Below, piece after piece: positions 38,546-49,307 of a DNA stretch of 64,000 bases (position 1 is the stretch's first letter; each line of letters opens with the position of its first letter). The DNA lies in the NCBI RefSeq assembly GCF_018398425.1, contig NZ_JADPMV010000001.1, positions 992,001 through 1,056,000 of the forward strand, given 5' to 3'. The notes under the pieces were generated by a model that was not told the origin of the DNA, made no database searches, and saw nothing but the letters and a program-made list of their open reading frames with translations. Made by a program: the position numbers and the translations under genes. This DNA is from Pseudomonas lalucatii. Its GTDB lineage: Bacteria; Pseudomonadota; Gammaproteobacteria; Pseudomonadales; Pseudomonadaceae.

Positions 38546-41500
38546 ATGAAAAGAATGCTGATTAACGCGACTCAACCCGAAGAGTTGCGTGTTGCCCTCG
38601 TCGACGGCCAACGCCTGTACGATCTGGACATCGAATCGGGCGCCCGCCAGCAGAAGAAGGCCAACATCTACAAGGGCCGCATCACCCGCGTCGAACCCAG
38701 CCTCGAAGCCGCCTTCGTCGACTTCGGCTCCGAGCGCCACGGCTTTCTGCCCCTCAAAGAAATCTCCCGCGAATACTTCAGTAAAGCCCCCGAAGGTCGC
38801 GTCAACATCAAAGACGTGCTCAAGGAAGGCCAGGAGGTCATCGTTCAGGTCGAGAAGGAAGAGCGCGGTAATAAAGGCGCTGCCCTGACCACCTTTATCA
38901 GCCTGGCCGGTCGTTACCTGGTGCTGATGCCGAACAATCCGCGTGCCGGCGGCATTTCCCGCCGCATCGAAGGCGAAGAGCGCAACGAACTGCGCGAAGC
39001 GCTGAATGGCCTGGTCGCACCGAGCGACATGGGCCTGATCGTACGCACCGCCGGCCTGGGTCGCTCCAGCGAAGAAATGCAGTGGGACCTCGATTACCTG
39101 CTGCAACTCTGGACCGCCATTAAAGAAGCCTCGCTCGATCGCGCCGCCCCTTTCCTGATCTACCAGGAAAGCAACGTGATCATCCGCGCCATCCGCGACT
39201 ACCTGCGCCAGGATATCGGCGAAGTACTGGTCGACAGCGTCGAAGCGCAGCAAGAAGCCCTCAGCTTCATCAACCAGGTGATGCCGCAGTACGCCAGCAA
39301 GATCAAGCTGTATGAGGACAGCGTGCCGCTGTTCAACCGCTTCCAGATCGAGAGCCAGATCGAGACCGCCTTCCAGCGCGAAGTGAAGCTGCCGTCCGGC
39401 GGTTCGATCTTCATCGACCCGACCGAGGCCCTGGTGTCCATCGACATCAACTCGGCCCGCGCCACCAAGGGCAGCGACATCGAGGAAACTGCCCTGCAGA
39501 CCAACCTCGAGGCGGCCGAAGAAATCGCCCGCCAGCTGCGTCTGCGCGATATCGGCGGCCTGATCGTCATCGATTTCATCGACATGACCCCGGCCAAGAA
39601 CCAGCGTGCCGTGGAAGAGAAGGTCCGCGAGTGCCTGGAAGCCGACCGCGCCCGCGTCCAGGTCGGACGCATCTCGCGCTTCGGCCTGCTGGAGATGTCC
39701 CGCCAGCGCCTGCGCCCGTCGCTGGGCGAAACCAGCGGCATCGTCTGCCCGCGCTGCAACGGTCAAGGCATCATCCGCGACGTCGAATCGCTGTCGCTGG
39801 CCATCCTGCGCCTGATCGAGGAAGAGGCCCTGAAGGACCGCACCGCCGAGGTTCGCGCCCAGGTGCCGATCCCGGTCGCGGCCTTCCTGCTCAACGAGAA
39901 GCGCAACTCGATCACCAAGATCGAACTGCGCACCCGCGCGCGCATCGTCATCCTGCCGAACGACCACCTGGAAACCCCGCACTTCGAAGTGCAGCGCCTG
40001 CGTGACGACAGCCCGGAAGCCCAGACCACCCAGTCCAGCTACGAGATGGCCACGGCGGAAGTGGAAGAAGAGAAGCCGACCGCCGCCACCCGCACCCTGG
40101 TCCGCCAGGAGGCCGCGATCAAGGCCGCACCGCCTCGCACCGCGCCGACCCCGGCGCCGGTCGAGGAAGCCCCGGTGGCCGCTCCGGTGGCCAGCGAACC
40201 CAGCCTGTTCAAGGGCCTGGTCAAGTCCCTGGTCAGCCTGTTCGCCGGCAAGGAAGAGGAAAAGCCCGCGGTCATCGAGAAGAAGACCAGCGAGCGCCCG
40301 GCCCGCAGCGAAGAGCGTCGCAGCGGCCGCCAGCAGAACCGCAGCCGCGGCGGTCGCCGCGACGAGGAACGCAAGCCGCGCGAAGAGCGCAAGCCGCGCG
40401 AAGACCGTGCGCCCCGCGAGGAGCGCCAGCCCCGTGAGGAGCGCGCCGCGCGCGAGGAGCGTCAGCCGCGTGAGGAACGCCAGCCGCGCGACTCCGTAGA
40501 GGTCCGCGAACCCCAGGAAGTGCGCCAGTCGCGCCCGCCGCGCGAAGGCCAGGAGGGACGCCGTGAGCGCAAGCCACGCGAAGAGCGCCAGCCACGGGAA
40601 CTGCGTGCCCCCCTGGACGCCCCGGAAAGCAGCGAGGGCGAAGAGCCCCGCGCCGAGCGCCCGCAGCGCGAGCCGCGCCAGCCACGCCCGCCGCGTGAGG
40701 AGCGCGTGGCGCGCGAGGAACAGAGCCAGGCCGAGGAAGAAGTGCTGAGCACCGAGCCCCAGGCGACCGACGACGAGCAGGAGAGCGCTGAAGGTGGCGA
40801 GCGTCCGCGCCGTCGCTCCCGCGGCCAGCGTCGCCGCAGCAACCGTCGCGAGCGTCAACGCGATGCCAGCGGCAACCTGATCGAAGGCGGCGAAGAAGCC
40901 GGCGAAGAAGGTGGCGAAGGCCCAGCCAAGCCAAGCGCGATTACCCCCGTGGCGGCTGCCGTCGAGGCCGCAAGCGGCGCAGCGGCGGCCAGCGAGCAGC
41001 CGACCAGCGAAACACCGGCCGAGGCTGTTGAGGCTGTTGAGGCTGTTGAGGCTGTTGAGGCTGTTGAGGCTGTTGAGCAGCCTGAAGCAGCGGCAAGCGA
41101 GGCCGCAACCGCCCAAGCCGAACCTGCCGAACCTGCCGAACCTGCCGAACCTACCGAGGAGGCCCCGGCCGTCGCCGACGCACAACCAGTGGCCGAAGAG
41201 GCGCCCAGTGCCGACGTGAAGCAGGGCGAAGCCCAGGTCGAAGCCGCGGCTAGCGAGGCTGTAGCCGAATCCGCCCCGGAAGCGGTGCCAGCGCCGACTC
41301 CCGCACCGGCCGCCGGCGGTCGCGCACCGAACGACCCGCGCGAAGTGCGTCGCCGTCAGCGCGAAGCCGAGCGCCAGGCCCGTGAAGCCGCAGCCGCTGC
41401 AGCCCGGGGCGAGAGCGAGGCGAACGCAGCCGAGGTTGCGCAGGCCGATGCCGAGCCGACCAGCGAGACGGACGAAGCGAGCGAAGCCAAGGTAGGGGCT

Positions 41501-41623
41501 GGCGAGCAGGTAGCAGGCGAAGCAGCAGAAGCGCCGACGCAAGACGTCGAGGCACAGGCTGAAGACCAGGCCGAGGACGGCGAGAAGCAGCAGAAAGAGC
41601 AGGCGGAGAAACCGCACGCCTGA
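38546..41623 (+). CDS. rne: Ribonuclease E
   Basis: 1025 residues. Catalytic half: S1 domain (about 35-120), 5'-sensor and DNase I-like parts to about 400, with the Zn-link CPRCNGQG (Cys401, Cys404). From about residue 510 the scaffold half is disordered: an Arg/Glu-rich block with many PREE/REER repeats (about 605-735), a basic [18 protein letters not shown] box for RNA binding, then Ala/Glu repeats and a conserved [15 protein letters not shown] near the end. REER repeats and NDPR have been described as partner-binding motifs in P. aeruginosa RNase E. ATG38546 gives [15 protein letters not shown], as in the family. Confidence 0.96.
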   Translation: MKRMLINATQPEELRVALVDGQRLYDLDIESGARQQKKANIYKGRITRVEPSLEAAFVDFGSERHGFLPLKEISREYFSKAPEGRVNIKDVLKEGQEVIVQVEKEERGNKGAALTTFISLAGRYLVLMPNNPRAGGISRRIEGEERNELREALNGLVAPSDMGLIVRTAGLGRSSEEMQWDLDYLLQLWTAIKEASLDRAAPFLIYQESNVIIRAIRDYLRQDIGEVLVDSVEAQQEALSFINQVMPQYASKIKLYEDSVPLFNRFQIESQIETAFQREVKLPSGGSIFIDPTEALVSIDINSARATKGSDIEETALQTNLEAAEEIARQLRLRDIGGLIVIDFIDMTPAKNQRAVEEKVRECLEADRARVQVGRISRFGLLEMSRQRLRPSLGETSGIVCPRCNGQGIIRDVESLSLAILRLIEEEALKDRTAEVRAQVPIPVAAFLLNEKRNSITKIELRTRARIVILPNDHLETPHFEVQRLRDDSPEAQTTQSSYEMATAEVEEEKPTAATRTLVRQEAAIKAAPPRTAPTPAPVEEAPVAAPVASEPSLFKGLVKSLVSLFAGKEEEKPAVIEKKTSERPARSEERRSGRQQNRSRGGRRDEERKPREERKPREDRAPREERQPREERAAREERQPREERQPRDSVEVREPQEVRQSRPPREGQEGRRERKPREERQPRELRAPLDAPESSEGEEPRAERPQREPRQPRPPREERVAREEQSQAEEEVLSTEPQATDDEQESAEGGERPRRRSRGQRRRSNRRERQRDASGNLIEGGEEAGEEGGEGPAKPSAITPVAAAVEAASGAAAASEQPTSETPAEAVEAVEAVEAVEAVEAVEQPEAAASEAATAQAEPAEPAEPAEPTEEAPAVADAQPVAEEAPSADVKQGEAQVEAAASEAVAESAPEAVPAPTPAPAAGGRAPNDPREVRRRQREAERQAREAAAAAARGESEANAAEVAQADAEPTSETDEASEAKVGAGEQVAGEAAEAPTQDVEAQAEDQAEDGEKQQKEQAEKPHA
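41021..41074 (+). repeat. Six perfect 9-bp tandem repeats in rne
   Basis: GAGGCTGTT x6, encoding six Glu-Ala-Val units in the disordered tail. In-frame unit, so copy changes would not break the gene. Confidence 0.95.
41117..41152 (+). repeat. Four perfect 9-bp tandem repeats in rne
   Basis: GCCGAACCT x4, encoding four Ala-Glu-Pro units, 42 bp after the first array. Confidence 0.95.
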
Positions 41624-41640
41624 CACGGCTCGGCAACATG

Positions 41641-41670
41641 AAAAAGGGGATGCTTCGGCATCCCCTTTTT
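41641..41670. terminator. Bidirectional terminator between rne and murB
   Basis: AAAAAGGGGATGC, TTCG loop, GCATCCCCTTTTT: 13-bp stem with tracts on both sides. Confidence 0.92.
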
Positions 41671-41723
41671 CATTGCAGCTTCGTCGCCCCGGGCAGTATG
41701 CCCGGCGGCCGCAGCGGGCTCAT

Positions 41724-42743
41724 TCAGAGTACGTTGGGTTCGATCTCCAGGGTCACCGCGAAACGCTCGGCGATATCCGCCTGGATGCGCCGCGCCAAGG
41801 CCAGCAGTTGCCGCCCGGTGGCCTGGCCGTAGTTGACCAGCACCAGCGCCTGCAAGCGGTGCACCCCGGCATCGCCCTCGCGAAAGCCCTTCCAGCCGGC
41901 CTGCTCGATTAGCCAGCCGGCGGCCAGCTTGACCAGACCATCGGCCTGCGGGTAGGCCACCAGCCCCGCATGGGCAGCGCGCAGGCGCTGTGCCACTTCG
42001 GCGGTCACCAGGGGATTCTTGAAGAAACTGCCGGCATTGCCCAGCACCGCCGGATCCGGCAACTTCTCGCTGCGAATGGCGCAGATGGCGCGACCGACGT
42101 CGATCGCCGTCGGCACCTCGATACCCTGCTCCGCCAGGCGCTGGCGCACCGGCCCGTAGTCCAGGTGCAGCGCCGCCGAGCGACTCAGGGCGAAGCGCAC
42201 CCGCAGTATCACCCAGCGCCCCGCCTCGCACTTGAAACGGCTGTCGCGATAGGCGAACGCGCAGTCGGCCAGGCCGAACTCGCGCGACTCGCCCGTCTGG
42301 CGGTCCAGGGCGGTCAGGCCGGCGAACACGTCCTTGAGCTCGACGCCGTAGGCGCCGATGTTCTGCATGGGCGCGGCGCCGACCGTGCCCGGGATCAGGC
42401 TGAGGTTCTCCAGGCCGACGAAACCCTGGTGCAGCGTCCACTGCACGAAGGGATGCCAGGGCTCACCCGCCTCCGCCTCGATCAGCACACGCTCGGCGCC
42501 ATCCTCCAGCACGCGGATGCCGCGACTGGCCATGCGCACCACCAGGGCCTCGACGTCGCCGGTCAGCAGCAGGTTGCTGCCGCCGCCGAGCAGCATCACG
42601 GGCAGCCCCCGCTCAGTGGCGCAGGCCAGGGCCTGAAGCACCTCGCCGTCGTTGTGCGCCTCGGCGAACTGGCGCGCCCGGGCCTCGACGGCGAAGCTGT
42701 TATAGGCCTTGAGCGAGACATCCTCGCGGACCTGCAAAGTCAT
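41724..42743 (-). CDS. murB: UDP-N-acetylenolpyruvoylglucosamine reductase
   Basis: 339 residues, type I MurB. FAD domain with LLGGGSNLLL and IPGTVGAAPMQNIGAYG; active-site serine in NAGSFFKNP; the C-terminal LEIEPNVL carries the catalytic glutamate. Makes UDP-MurNAc. Overlaps ptpA by 4 nt. Confidence 0.96.
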   Translation of the reverse strand: MTLQVREDVSLKAYNSFAVEARARQFAEAHNDGEVLQALACATERGLPVMLLGGGSNLLLTGDVEALVVRMASRGIRVLEDGAERVLIEAEAGEPWHPFVQWTLHQGFVGLENLSLIPGTVGAAPMQNIGAYGVELKDVFAGLTALDRQTGESREFGLADCAFAYRDSRFKCEAGRWVILRVRFALSRSAALHLDYGPVRQRLAEQGIEVPTAIDVGRAICAIRSEKLPDPAVLGNAGSFFKNPLVTAEVAQRLRAAHAGLVAYPQADGLVKLAAGWLIEQAGWKGFREGDAGVHRLQALVLVNYGQATGRQLLALARRIQADIAERFAVTLEIEPNVL

Positions 42744-43204
42744 AGCCGCCCCCTGAGTTCGAGCAACAGGGCGTCGCCGGCCTGTTCGATCAGGTCCAGC
42801 ACCTGCTCGAAGCCGGCCTCGCCACCATAGTAAGGATCGGGCACCTCGTCCGGCGCCAACCGGCAGCGGCGCAGCAGGAGATCCAACTCGGCACCACCGC
42901 CAGCCGGGCGCAAACGCTCGAGATGACGCAGATTATTGACGTCCATGGCCAGGATCAGGTCGAAACGGGCGAAGTCATCGACGCACACCTGGCGGGCACG
43001 CAGGGCCGACAGGTCATAACCGCGGCGCAGCGCGGCCTGGCGGGTGCGCGCGTCCGGTGCCTTGCCGACGTGCCAGTCGCCGGTGCCGGCGGAGTCGACC
43101 TCGATGCGGGCCTGCAACCCCGCCTCGCGCACCTTGTGGCGAAACACCCCCTCGGCGGTGGGCGAGCGGCAGATATTGCCCAGGCAGACGAACAGGACGC
43201 GCAT
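42740..43204 (-). CDS. ptpA: Low-molecular-weight protein tyrosine phosphatase
   Basis: 154 residues. P-loop CLGNICRS (Cys7, Arg13) and the general-acid DPYYGG. Cytoplasmic phosphotyrosine phosphatase; no exopolysaccharide kinase genes nearby, so the substrate is unclear. TGATG junction with kdsB at 43202-43206. Confidence 0.93.
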   Translation of the reverse strand: MRVLFVCLGNICRSPTAEGVFRHKVREAGLQARIEVDSAGTGDWHVGKAPDARTRQAALRRGYDLSALRARQVCVDDFARFDLILAMDVNNLRHLERLRPAGGGAELDLLLRRCRLAPDEVPDPYYGGEAGFEQVLDLIEQAGDALLLELRGRL

Positions 43205-43968
43205 CAGGCCTCCAGCAGTCGACGGACCCGCTCGAGATCCTCGGGCGTATCGACCCCGGCCGGCGGCGCCTGCAGGGCATCGGCGACATGGATACGCACG
43301 CCGTGCCACAGCGCACGCAGCTGCTCCAGACACTCGGTGTTCTCCAGCCAGCAGGGACCCCAGGCGACGAAGTCGTGGAGAAACTGCGCACGGTAGGCAT
43401 AGATGCCGATGTGCCGGCGGTAGGGCACGCCGGCCGGCAGCTGCGTGCGATCCGTCGCGAAGGCATCCCGCGCCCAGGGCAATGGCGCGCGGCTGAAGGT
43501 CAGGGCCAGGCCGCTCGCATCGCTGGCCACCTTGACCACGTTGGGATTGAACAGCGCGGCCACCTCGCCGATCGGCTCGGCCAGGGTGGCGACCGCCGCC
43601 TGCGGGTTGGCCGCCAGGTTGGCGGCCACCTGATCGATGATCGCCGGCGGAATCAGCGGTTCGTCGCCCTGCACGTTGACCACTATGGCGTCGCCCGCCA
43701 GGCCCAGCGCCGTGGCGACCTCGGCCAGGCGGTCGGTGCCGGAGTTGTGCTCGGCGCGGGTCAGCTGCACCGCGGCACCGAAGGCGCGGCAGGCCGCGAC
43801 GATGCGCGCGTCGTCGGTGGCCACCACCACCTGCTGCGCACTGCTCCTGCAGGCCTGCTCCCAGACATGCTGGATCATCGGCTTGCCGGCGATTTCCTGC
43901 AGCGGCTTGCCGGGCAGGCGACTGGAGGCATAGCGCGCCGGAATCACCACGGTGAAGGCTGTGCTCAT
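43204..43968 (-). CDS. kdsB: CMP-KDO synthetase
   Basis: 254 residues. [37 protein letters not shown]. Activates KDO for LPS inner core. Starts right after the trm112 stop. Part of comEC-exbBD-lpxK-trm112-kdsB. Confidence 0.96.
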   Translation of the reverse strand: MSTAFTVVIPARYASSRLPGKPLQEIAGKPMIQHVWEQACRSSAQQVVVATDDARIVAACRAFGAAVQLTRAEHNSGTDRLAEVATALGLAGDAIVVNVQGDEPLIPPAIIDQVAANLAANPQAAVATLAEPIGEVAALFNPNVVKVASDASGLALTFSRAPLPWARDAFATDRTQLPAGVPYRRHIGIYAYRAQFLHDFVAWGPCWLENTECLEQLRALWHGVRIHVADALQAPPAGVDTPEDLERVRRLLEA

Positions 43969-44154
43969 CTACTTGTCCAGGCGCTCGTCGACGTTCAGGG
44001 TGCGGGCCTCGCTTTCCAGCATCACCGGGATACCGTCGCGCACGGGAAAGGCCAGGCCGTCGGCCTTGCAGATCAGCTCGTGCTTGTCGGCGGTCAGCTG
44101 CAGCGGCCCCTTGCACAGGGGGCAGGCCAAGATATCGAGAAGTTTCGGGTCCAT
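43969..44154 (-). CDS. Trm112 family zinc protein
   Basis: 61 residues: [18 protein letters not shown] with a CxxC, and a second single Cys in [21 protein letters not shown]. Trm112 proteins activate methyltransferases; between lpxK and kdsB it is a conserved companion (YcaR type). Partner here unknown. Confidence 0.92.
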   Translation of the reverse strand: MDPKLLDILACPLCKGPLQLTADKHELICKADGLAFPVRDGIPVMLESEARTLNVDERLDK

Positions 44155-44212
44155 GGGAGATCCTTGCTATAGGGCTGCATCGCTCGCCGCCGCCCCACAT
44201 TGCCGCGAAGGA

Positions 44213-45217
44213 CTAGGGAGCCATGGGCAGCAGGCGGGCCAGTTGCGAGTCGAACCAGGTGACAAAGGCCGCCGAAGGCTCGGCATCCACCGCCAGGTAC
44301 CACCAGTCATCGGCGGCAAAGGCCCGGCATTTCACCGCGTCCTTCTCCGTCATCAGCAGCGGCAGGTGCGGAGTGAAATCCAGCCGCTCGGCGCTGTACT
44401 GCGCATGGTCGGGGAAGGCATGCGGAATCGGCCGCCAGTGTAGCGCCTCGAGCGTGGCGAAGAAACGCTGCGGATTGCCGATGCCGGCCACCGCATGCAG
44501 GCACTGCCCCGGCGGAAAATGCGCCAACGCGCAGCGCTCGCCGCTGCGCAGGTTGACCAGCGCCCGCGGCCGCAGGCCGAAGCCATAGCCGCCCGCCGGG
44601 TCGGTGTCGGCGCCGTTGAACAGCAGCGCGTCGACGCTGCCCAGGCGCTCGACCGGCTCGCGCAGCGGCCCGGCCGGCAGGCAGCGGCGGTTGCCCAGGC
44701 CGCGCGCCGCATCGATCAGCACCAGCTCCAGGTCGCGAGCCAGGCGGTAGTGCTGCAGCCCGTCGTCGCTGAGGATCAGATCGAGGTCCTCCTGCTCGAG
44801 CAGCGCGCGCACCGCGCGCCCACGGTCCGGATCGATCACCAGCTGCACGCCGCTGCGCTGCACGATCAGCAGGGGTTCGTCGCCGGCCAGGCTGGCCGCC
44901 TGTTCGGCACGCACCCGCCAGGGAAATTGCGGCGGGCTCGCGCCGTAGCCGCGGCTGACCACGCCGACGCGCAGGCCGCGCTTGCGGCAATGCTCGATCA
45001 GCCAGAGGATCAGCGGGGTCTTGCCGGTGCCGCCGACGGTGATATTGCCCACCACCAACACAGGCACCGGCGCCCGATAGATCTCGCCCGCCCCGGCGAG
45101 AAAGCGTGCGCGCTTGCGCTGCGCCACCCGCCGATAGAGCATCTCCAGCGGCCGCAGCAGAGCGAGCGCAGGATGACCGGCATACCAGGCGGCGACCAGG
45201 CGGTCGGACAGCCCCAT
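44213..45217 (-). CDS. lpxK: Tetraacyldisaccharide 4'-kinase
   Basis: 334 residues. Membrane-associated N terminus, P-loop VGGTGKTP near 61-68, [10 protein letters not shown] and [11 protein letters not shown]. Phosphorylates the lipid A precursor. The ATG at 45217 gives MGLSDRLV; longer in-frame starts lie inside exbD. Confidence 0.96.
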   Translation of the reverse strand: MGLSDRLVAAWYAGHPALALLRPLEMLYRRVAQRKRARFLAGAGEIYRAPVPVLVVGNITVGGTGKTPLILWLIEHCRKRGLRVGVVSRGYGASPPQFPWRVRAEQAASLAGDEPLLIVQRSGVQLVIDPDRGRAVRALLEQEDLDLILSDDGLQHYRLARDLELVLIDAARGLGNRRCLPAGPLREPVERLGSVDALLFNGADTDPAGGYGFGLRPRALVNLRSGERCALAHFPPGQCLHAVAGIGNPQRFFATLEALHWRPIPHAFPDHAQYSAERLDFTPHLPLLMTEKDAVKCRAFAADDWWYLAVDAEPSAAFVTWFDSQLARLLPMAP

Positions 45218-45230
45218 CAACGGCCCGCCA

Positions 45231-45659
45231 TCACGGTGCGGCCTGCGCCTCGACCGTGGTGATGCGCAGGTGGGCGAAGCCCAGCTTGCCGGCGGCATCC
45301 ATGGCGGTGATCACCGCCTGGTGCGGGGTCTTGGCGTCGGCGCTGATGGTCAGCGGGAGGCTGCTGTCGCCCTCCGACTCCTTCTGCAGGGCGGCGCTCA
45401 GGCCGGCCAGGTCGCTCTTGAGCAGCTGGCGGCCGTTCAGCGAGTAGCTGCCGTCGGCGGCGATCAGCACCTCCAGCTGCTTGAGTTCGGTCTGCTCCGG
45501 CGGCGTGCCGCTGGCGGCCTCGGGCAGGTCGACCTTGAGCTGGGTTTCGCGGGTGAAGGTGGTGGTGACCACGAAGAACAGCAGCAGGATGAAGACCACG
45601 TCGATCAACGAGGCCAGGTTGATCTCGACGTTCTCCCGCGGTTTACGCCGAAACTTCAC
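45231..45659 (-). CDS. exbD: ExbD/TolR family protein
   Basis: 142 residues. One membrane helix (about 15-35) with the conserved aspartate in [13 protein letters not shown]; periplasmic tail. With the ExbB-like protein it forms a proton-driven stator. No tonB nearby; the pair next to comEC/lpxK is a distinct copy. 4-nt overlap with exbB. Confidence 0.92.
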   Translation of the reverse strand: MKFRRKPRENVEINLASLIDVVFILLLFFVVTTTFTRETQLKVDLPEAASGTPPEQTELKQLEVLIAADGSYSLNGRQLLKSDLAGLSAALQKESEGDSSLPLTISADAKTPHQAVITAMDAAGKLGFAHLRITTVEAQAAP

Positions 45660-46288
45660 GCCTTGCCCTCACCCAGGTCGACGTCGCGGTCGCCCTGCAC
45701 CACTTCCACCAGCTTGATCGCCTCCTGCTCCATGCCGACCACCAGCTCGTCGATACGGCGCTGCAGATAGCGATGGAAGAACAGTGCCGGGATGGCCACC
45801 ATCAGACCGGCCGCGGTGGTGATCAACGCCTTGGCGATGCCGCCGGCCAGCACCGGCGCATTGGCCATGCCCGAGCCCATGAAGGAGCTGAAGATCTCGA
45901 TCATGCCCAGCACGGTGCCGAGCAGGCCGAGCAAGGGGGCGATGCCGGCGATGGTGCCGAGCGCGTTGAGATAGCGCTCCAGCTCGTGGATGACCCGCGC
46001 GGCGGCCTCCTCGATGCACTCCTTCATGATCTCCCGGCCATGCTTGGAGTTGGCCAGGCCCGCTGCGAGAATCTGCCCCAGGGGCGAATTGGCCCGTAGC
46101 TCCTTGAGCCTCTGGTTGTTCAGCTTCTTGTCCTTGATCCAGCGCCATACCTCGCCGAGCAGGTTGGGCGGCGTGATGCGACTGGCGCGCAACGTCCACA
46201 GGCGCTCGGCGACGATGCCCGCCGCGGCGATGGAGCACAGAATAATTGGCAGCATCATCCAGCCGCCGGCTTTGACCAGTTCCCACAC
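45656..46288 (-). CDS. exbB: ExbB/TolQ family proton channel
   Basis: 210 residues with three membrane helices (about 10-30, 110-130 and 155-180) and the TolQ/ExbB blocks IAGIAPLLGLLGTVLGMI and GGIAKALITTAAGLMVAIPAL. GTG46288 chosen (WELVKAGGWMMLP) from family starts, with AGGGG upstream; a longer form is unlikely. Confidence 0.92.
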   Translation of the reverse strand: MWELVKAGGWMMLPIILCSIAAAGIVAERLWTLRASRITPPNLLGEVWRWIKDKKLNNQRLKELRANSPLGQILAAGLANSKHGREIMKECIEEAAARVIHELERYLNALGTIAGIAPLLGLLGTVLGMIEIFSSFMGSGMANAPVLAGGIAKALITTAAGLMVAIPALFFHRYLQRRIDELVVGMEQEAIKLVEVVQGDRDVDLGEGKA

Positions 46289-46360
46289 GGTGGTAAATCC
46301 CCTTCGGAAAAGTGGCGCCACTCTAGCATAGGGGCGCACCCTCGCCGACCGCCGCCGTTC

Positions 46361-48583
46361 TCATTTTTCTCGCCAGAATCGGCGCTCGGCGCGCAGTCCA
46401 CGGGCCTCGCCGAAGGTCCCCAGGCGCAGCCGCAAGGCGCCCTGCTCGGCCGTGTCATAGAGCCGCGCGGGCAGCGCCGCATAACGCGCCACGACCGTGG
46501 GGTGAGGGTGACCGAAACCATTGTGCCGACCGCGCGAGACGAGTACCGCGCGCGGCGCCACGGCGCGGAGGAACTCGGCGGACGAGGAGCTGCGGCTGCC
46601 GTGATGGGGCACCAACAGCCAGTCGGCCCGCAGGTCCCGACCCGTGGCGAGCAGGGCCCGCTCGGCCCGGCTGTCGATATCGCCGGTGAGCCACAGGCGC
46701 TCGCCCGCGGCCTCGACCAACAGCACGCAGGAGGCCTGATTGGCATCGCTCGCCTGGGCCCAGCGCCAGAGGCTGAAACGCACCCCATCCCACTCCCAGT
46801 GCCGGCCCGACGGGCAGTCGCCGGCCCGCAACTGTGCCGGCAAGGCGCCGGCCTCGCCACTCCACACCTGCGCCACAGGCATGCCCTGGTGTATCGCCGG
46901 GGCGCCACCGGCATGGTCGTTATCGGCATGGCTGAGCAACAGCAGGTCGAGGCGCCGCACATCCAGGGCACGCAACGAGGGCAGCACCACCCGCTCGCCG
47001 ATATCGAATTCGCCGAAGCGCGCGCCGGCGTCATACAGCAGCGCATGCTCGCGGGTTCGCAGCAGGACGGCCAGGCCCTGGCCGACGTCCAGCACCCAGA
47101 CCTCGGCCTGGCCCTGGGGCAGCTTCGACTGCGGACTGCAGACTATCGGCAGCAGCAAGAACCAGCCGAGCCCGCGCAGGGGAACGCCGGCCGGCAGCAA
47201 CAGCAACAGGCTGCCGAACAGCACCAGCAACCAGGCCGCCAGCGGCAGCGCGCTGGGTAGCCAGGCCGGCAGCCAGGCGGCGATCAGCGCCAACAGGCGA
47301 AACAGCAACTCGAGGGCACCGCCGGCCAGCCAGAGCACCCCCTCGCCCACGCCCGCCACCGGCAGCAACAGGGTGCCGAGCAGGGCCAGGGGCACCACCA
47401 CGATGCCGACCCAGGGCACGGCGATCAGGTTGGCCAGCGGCGCGCTGGCGCTGATCGGCAGCCCCAGGGCCAGCAACAACGGCAGCAAGCCGAGCGCCAT
47501 CGCCCACTGCGCCCGCCCCAGGCCGCACCACCAGGACCAGGCCCCCAGGCGGCCGCCGAAGGTCAGAACCAGCAGCCCCACCGCGCCGAAGGACAGCCAG
47601 AAGCCCGGCTGCAGACTGCTCAGCGGCTCCACCAGCAGGACCAGGGCCAGGGCCACCAGCAGCGGCAGCCAGGCGCCGAGGTGGCGAAAGCGCCAACGCC
47701 AGAGCAGCACCAGCGCGACCATCACGCAGGCGCGCCGCACCGGCACCTCGAACCCCGCCGCCAGCCCGTAGGCCAGCGCCCCGACGAAGGCCAGCAGGCA
47801 GGCCCAGGGCAACCACGGCCAGGCGCGCGGCCACCCCCCCAGACGCACCAGCCCCACCACCAGGCCATAGAGCAGCCCCGCCACCAGGGCCACGTGCTGG
47901 CCGGAAATCACCAGCAGGTGCACGGTACCGGTGTGCTGCAGGACCCGCCAATCGGCCGTCGACAAGCCGGAATCATCGCCCAGCACCAGGGCCGCCAACG
48001 CCCCCGCCCGCGGCGCGGCGCTGGCCAGCAGGCGTTGCCGCAGGGCATCGCGCCAGGCCGCCGCCCCGTCGGCGGACGCCAGCCGCTGTCCGCTCTTCAC
48101 CGTGCCGGTGGCACCGATACGCTGCGCCAGCAGCCAGGCCTCGTAATCGAAGGAGTGCGGGTTGACCAGGCCGTGGGGGCGCTTCAGGCGCACCGCCAGC
48201 CGCCAGGTTTCGCCACCCCGCAGCCGCGGCCCGCCGTACCAGGCCAGACGGAGCAGCGCCGGCAGCTCGGCGCGGCGCGAGACCGCCCCCCGCAACTGGA
48301 AACGCACCACGCCGTCGCGCACCTCCGGCAGCCCCACCACCTGCCCCTCCAGCCACAGGGTGCGCTCATCCAGCTCAGGCGCCAGACGGTCGTCCAGCGC
48401 CCACTGGGCCGAGACACAGGCCCAGCCGAAGCCGATCAGGAAAAAGCCCACTGGATAGCCGCGAGACGGCAGCGCCAGCAGGCCGAGCGACGCCAGCAGG
48501 CAGGCCAGCCAGACAGGCGGCAAGGCCGGCAGAATGCGCAGCACCAGCAATCCCGCGACCAGCGCGAATATCCCCAGGCGCAT
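46361..48583 (-). CDS. comEC: ComEC/Rec2 family DNA uptake channel protein
   Basis: 740 residues. N-terminal membrane helices and DUF4131 part, the competence domain with many helices (about 215-480), and a C-terminal beta-lactamase-like domain: VLDVGQGLAVLL and LLLSHADNDHAGG (HxDxDH). Carries single-stranded DNA into the cell in competent species; whether this strain is competent is open. Cluster order as in PA2981-PA2984. Confidence 0.93.
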   Translation of the reverse strand: MRLGIFALVAGLLVLRILPALPPVWLACLLASLGLLALPSRGYPVGFFLIGFGWACVSAQWALDDRLAPELDERTLWLEGQVVGLPEVRDGVVRFQLRGAVSRRAELPALLRLAWYGGPRLRGGETWRLAVRLKRPHGLVNPHSFDYEAWLLAQRIGATGTVKSGQRLASADGAAAWRDALRQRLLASAAPRAGALAALVLGDDSGLSTADWRVLQHTGTVHLLVISGQHVALVAGLLYGLVVGLVRLGGWPRAWPWLPWACLLAFVGALAYGLAAGFEVPVRRACVMVALVLLWRWRFRHLGAWLPLLVALALVLLVEPLSSLQPGFWLSFGAVGLLVLTFGGRLGAWSWWCGLGRAQWAMALGLLPLLLALGLPISASAPLANLIAVPWVGIVVVPLALLGTLLLPVAGVGEGVLWLAGGALELLFRLLALIAAWLPAWLPSALPLAAWLLVLFGSLLLLLPAGVPLRGLGWFLLLPIVCSPQSKLPQGQAEVWVLDVGQGLAVLLRTREHALLYDAGARFGEFDIGERVVLPSLRALDVRRLDLLLLSHADNDHAGGAPAIHQGMPVAQVWSGEAGALPAQLRAGDCPSGRHWEWDGVRFSLWRWAQASDANQASCVLLVEAAGERLWLTGDIDSRAERALLATGRDLRADWLLVPHHGSRSSSSAEFLRAVAPRAVLVSRGRHNGFGHPHPTVVARYAALPARLYDTAEQGALRLRLGTFGEARGLRAERRFWREK

Positions 48584-48721
48584 AGGCCAGCACTCCTTCA
48601 GATCCTTCCATGAATCCTGCGGGACGACGGCTGCCGCATATTTGCTGTCACAAAGTGTAAAAGCAGCCGTTTCCGAATCTGTGCATAATATCCGCGCTTT
48701 TCAGCCCGCCAGAGACTCCCC

Positions 48722-49255
48722 ATGCCGCGTCGTTTTTTCAAGCGCTACATGCCCAACCCGGACCGCATCAAGGGCAACAAGTCCCTGCGCTTTCTCGGCA
48801 CGCTGATTCACGATCCCAATCTCTGGCACCTCAACCGCCACTCCGTCTCCCGCGCCATGGCCATCGGCCTGTTCTGGGCGATGATCCCGATGCCCCTGCA
48901 GATGATAGCCGCCGCGGTGGTGGCGGTTCCGGCACGGGCCAACCTGCCGATCTCGGTCGGCCTGGTCTGGCTGACCAACCCCATCACCATGCCGCCGGTG
49001 TTCTATTGCAGCTACAAGTTCGGCGCCTGGATGACCGACACCCCCACCCTGCGCATGCCCGAGCAGGTCACCCTGGGCTGGATCGGCGAAGTGCTGCAGA
49101 GCCACTGGCAGCCGCTGTATCTCGGCTCCCTGGTCCTGGGCCTGCTGCTCGCCACGATCGGCTACCTGGCCACCAACACCTACTGGCACTGGTGGGTCCG
49201 GCATAACTGGCGCAAACGCCAGGAACGGCGGCGCAAAGCCAAGGCCCAAGGCTGA
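48722..49255 (+). CDS. DUF2062 membrane protein
   Basis: 177 residues, two to three hydrophobic segments (about 45-65, 75-95, 130-150), basic C terminus KRQERRRKAKAQ. The block SRAMAIGLFWAMIPMPLQM is typical of DUF2062. Function unknown. Divergent from comEC; possible CATAAT -10 at 48684-48689. Confidence 0.9.
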   Translation: MPRRFFKRYMPNPDRIKGNKSLRFLGTLIHDPNLWHLNRHSVSRAMAIGLFWAMIPMPLQMIAAAVVAVPARANLPISVGLVWLTNPITMPPVFYCSYKFGAWMTDTPTLRMPEQVTLGWIGEVLQSHWQPLYLGSLVLGLLLATIGYLATNTYWHWWVRHNWRKRQERRRKAKAQG

Positions 49256-49260
49256 AACGT

Positions 49261-49291
49261 AAAAAGCCGTTACCCAGGTAACGGCTTTTTT
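49261..49291. terminator. Terminator between the DUF2062 gene and lolE
   Basis: AAAAAGCCGTTACC, CAG, GGTAACGGCTTTTTT; serves both convergent genes. Confidence 0.92.
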
Positions 49292-49307
49292 CTGCCCGCA
49301 GCTTAGC

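Noticed and set aside
41021..41152. Tandem repeats as a CRISPR-like or regulatory array
   Set aside because: Units are 9 bp, contiguous, in frame and within the rne coding region; they are coding minisatellites.
38126..41626. Very long open frame (1166 codons) antisense to rne
   Set aside because: It mirrors the low-stop GC-rich codon pattern of rne, has low-complexity Leu/Arg/Gly content and no recognisable domain.
45231..46288. TonB system or Tol-Pal operon
   Set aside because: No tonB, tolA, tolB or pal is adjacent; the ExbB/ExbD pair belongs to the comEC-lpxK cluster.
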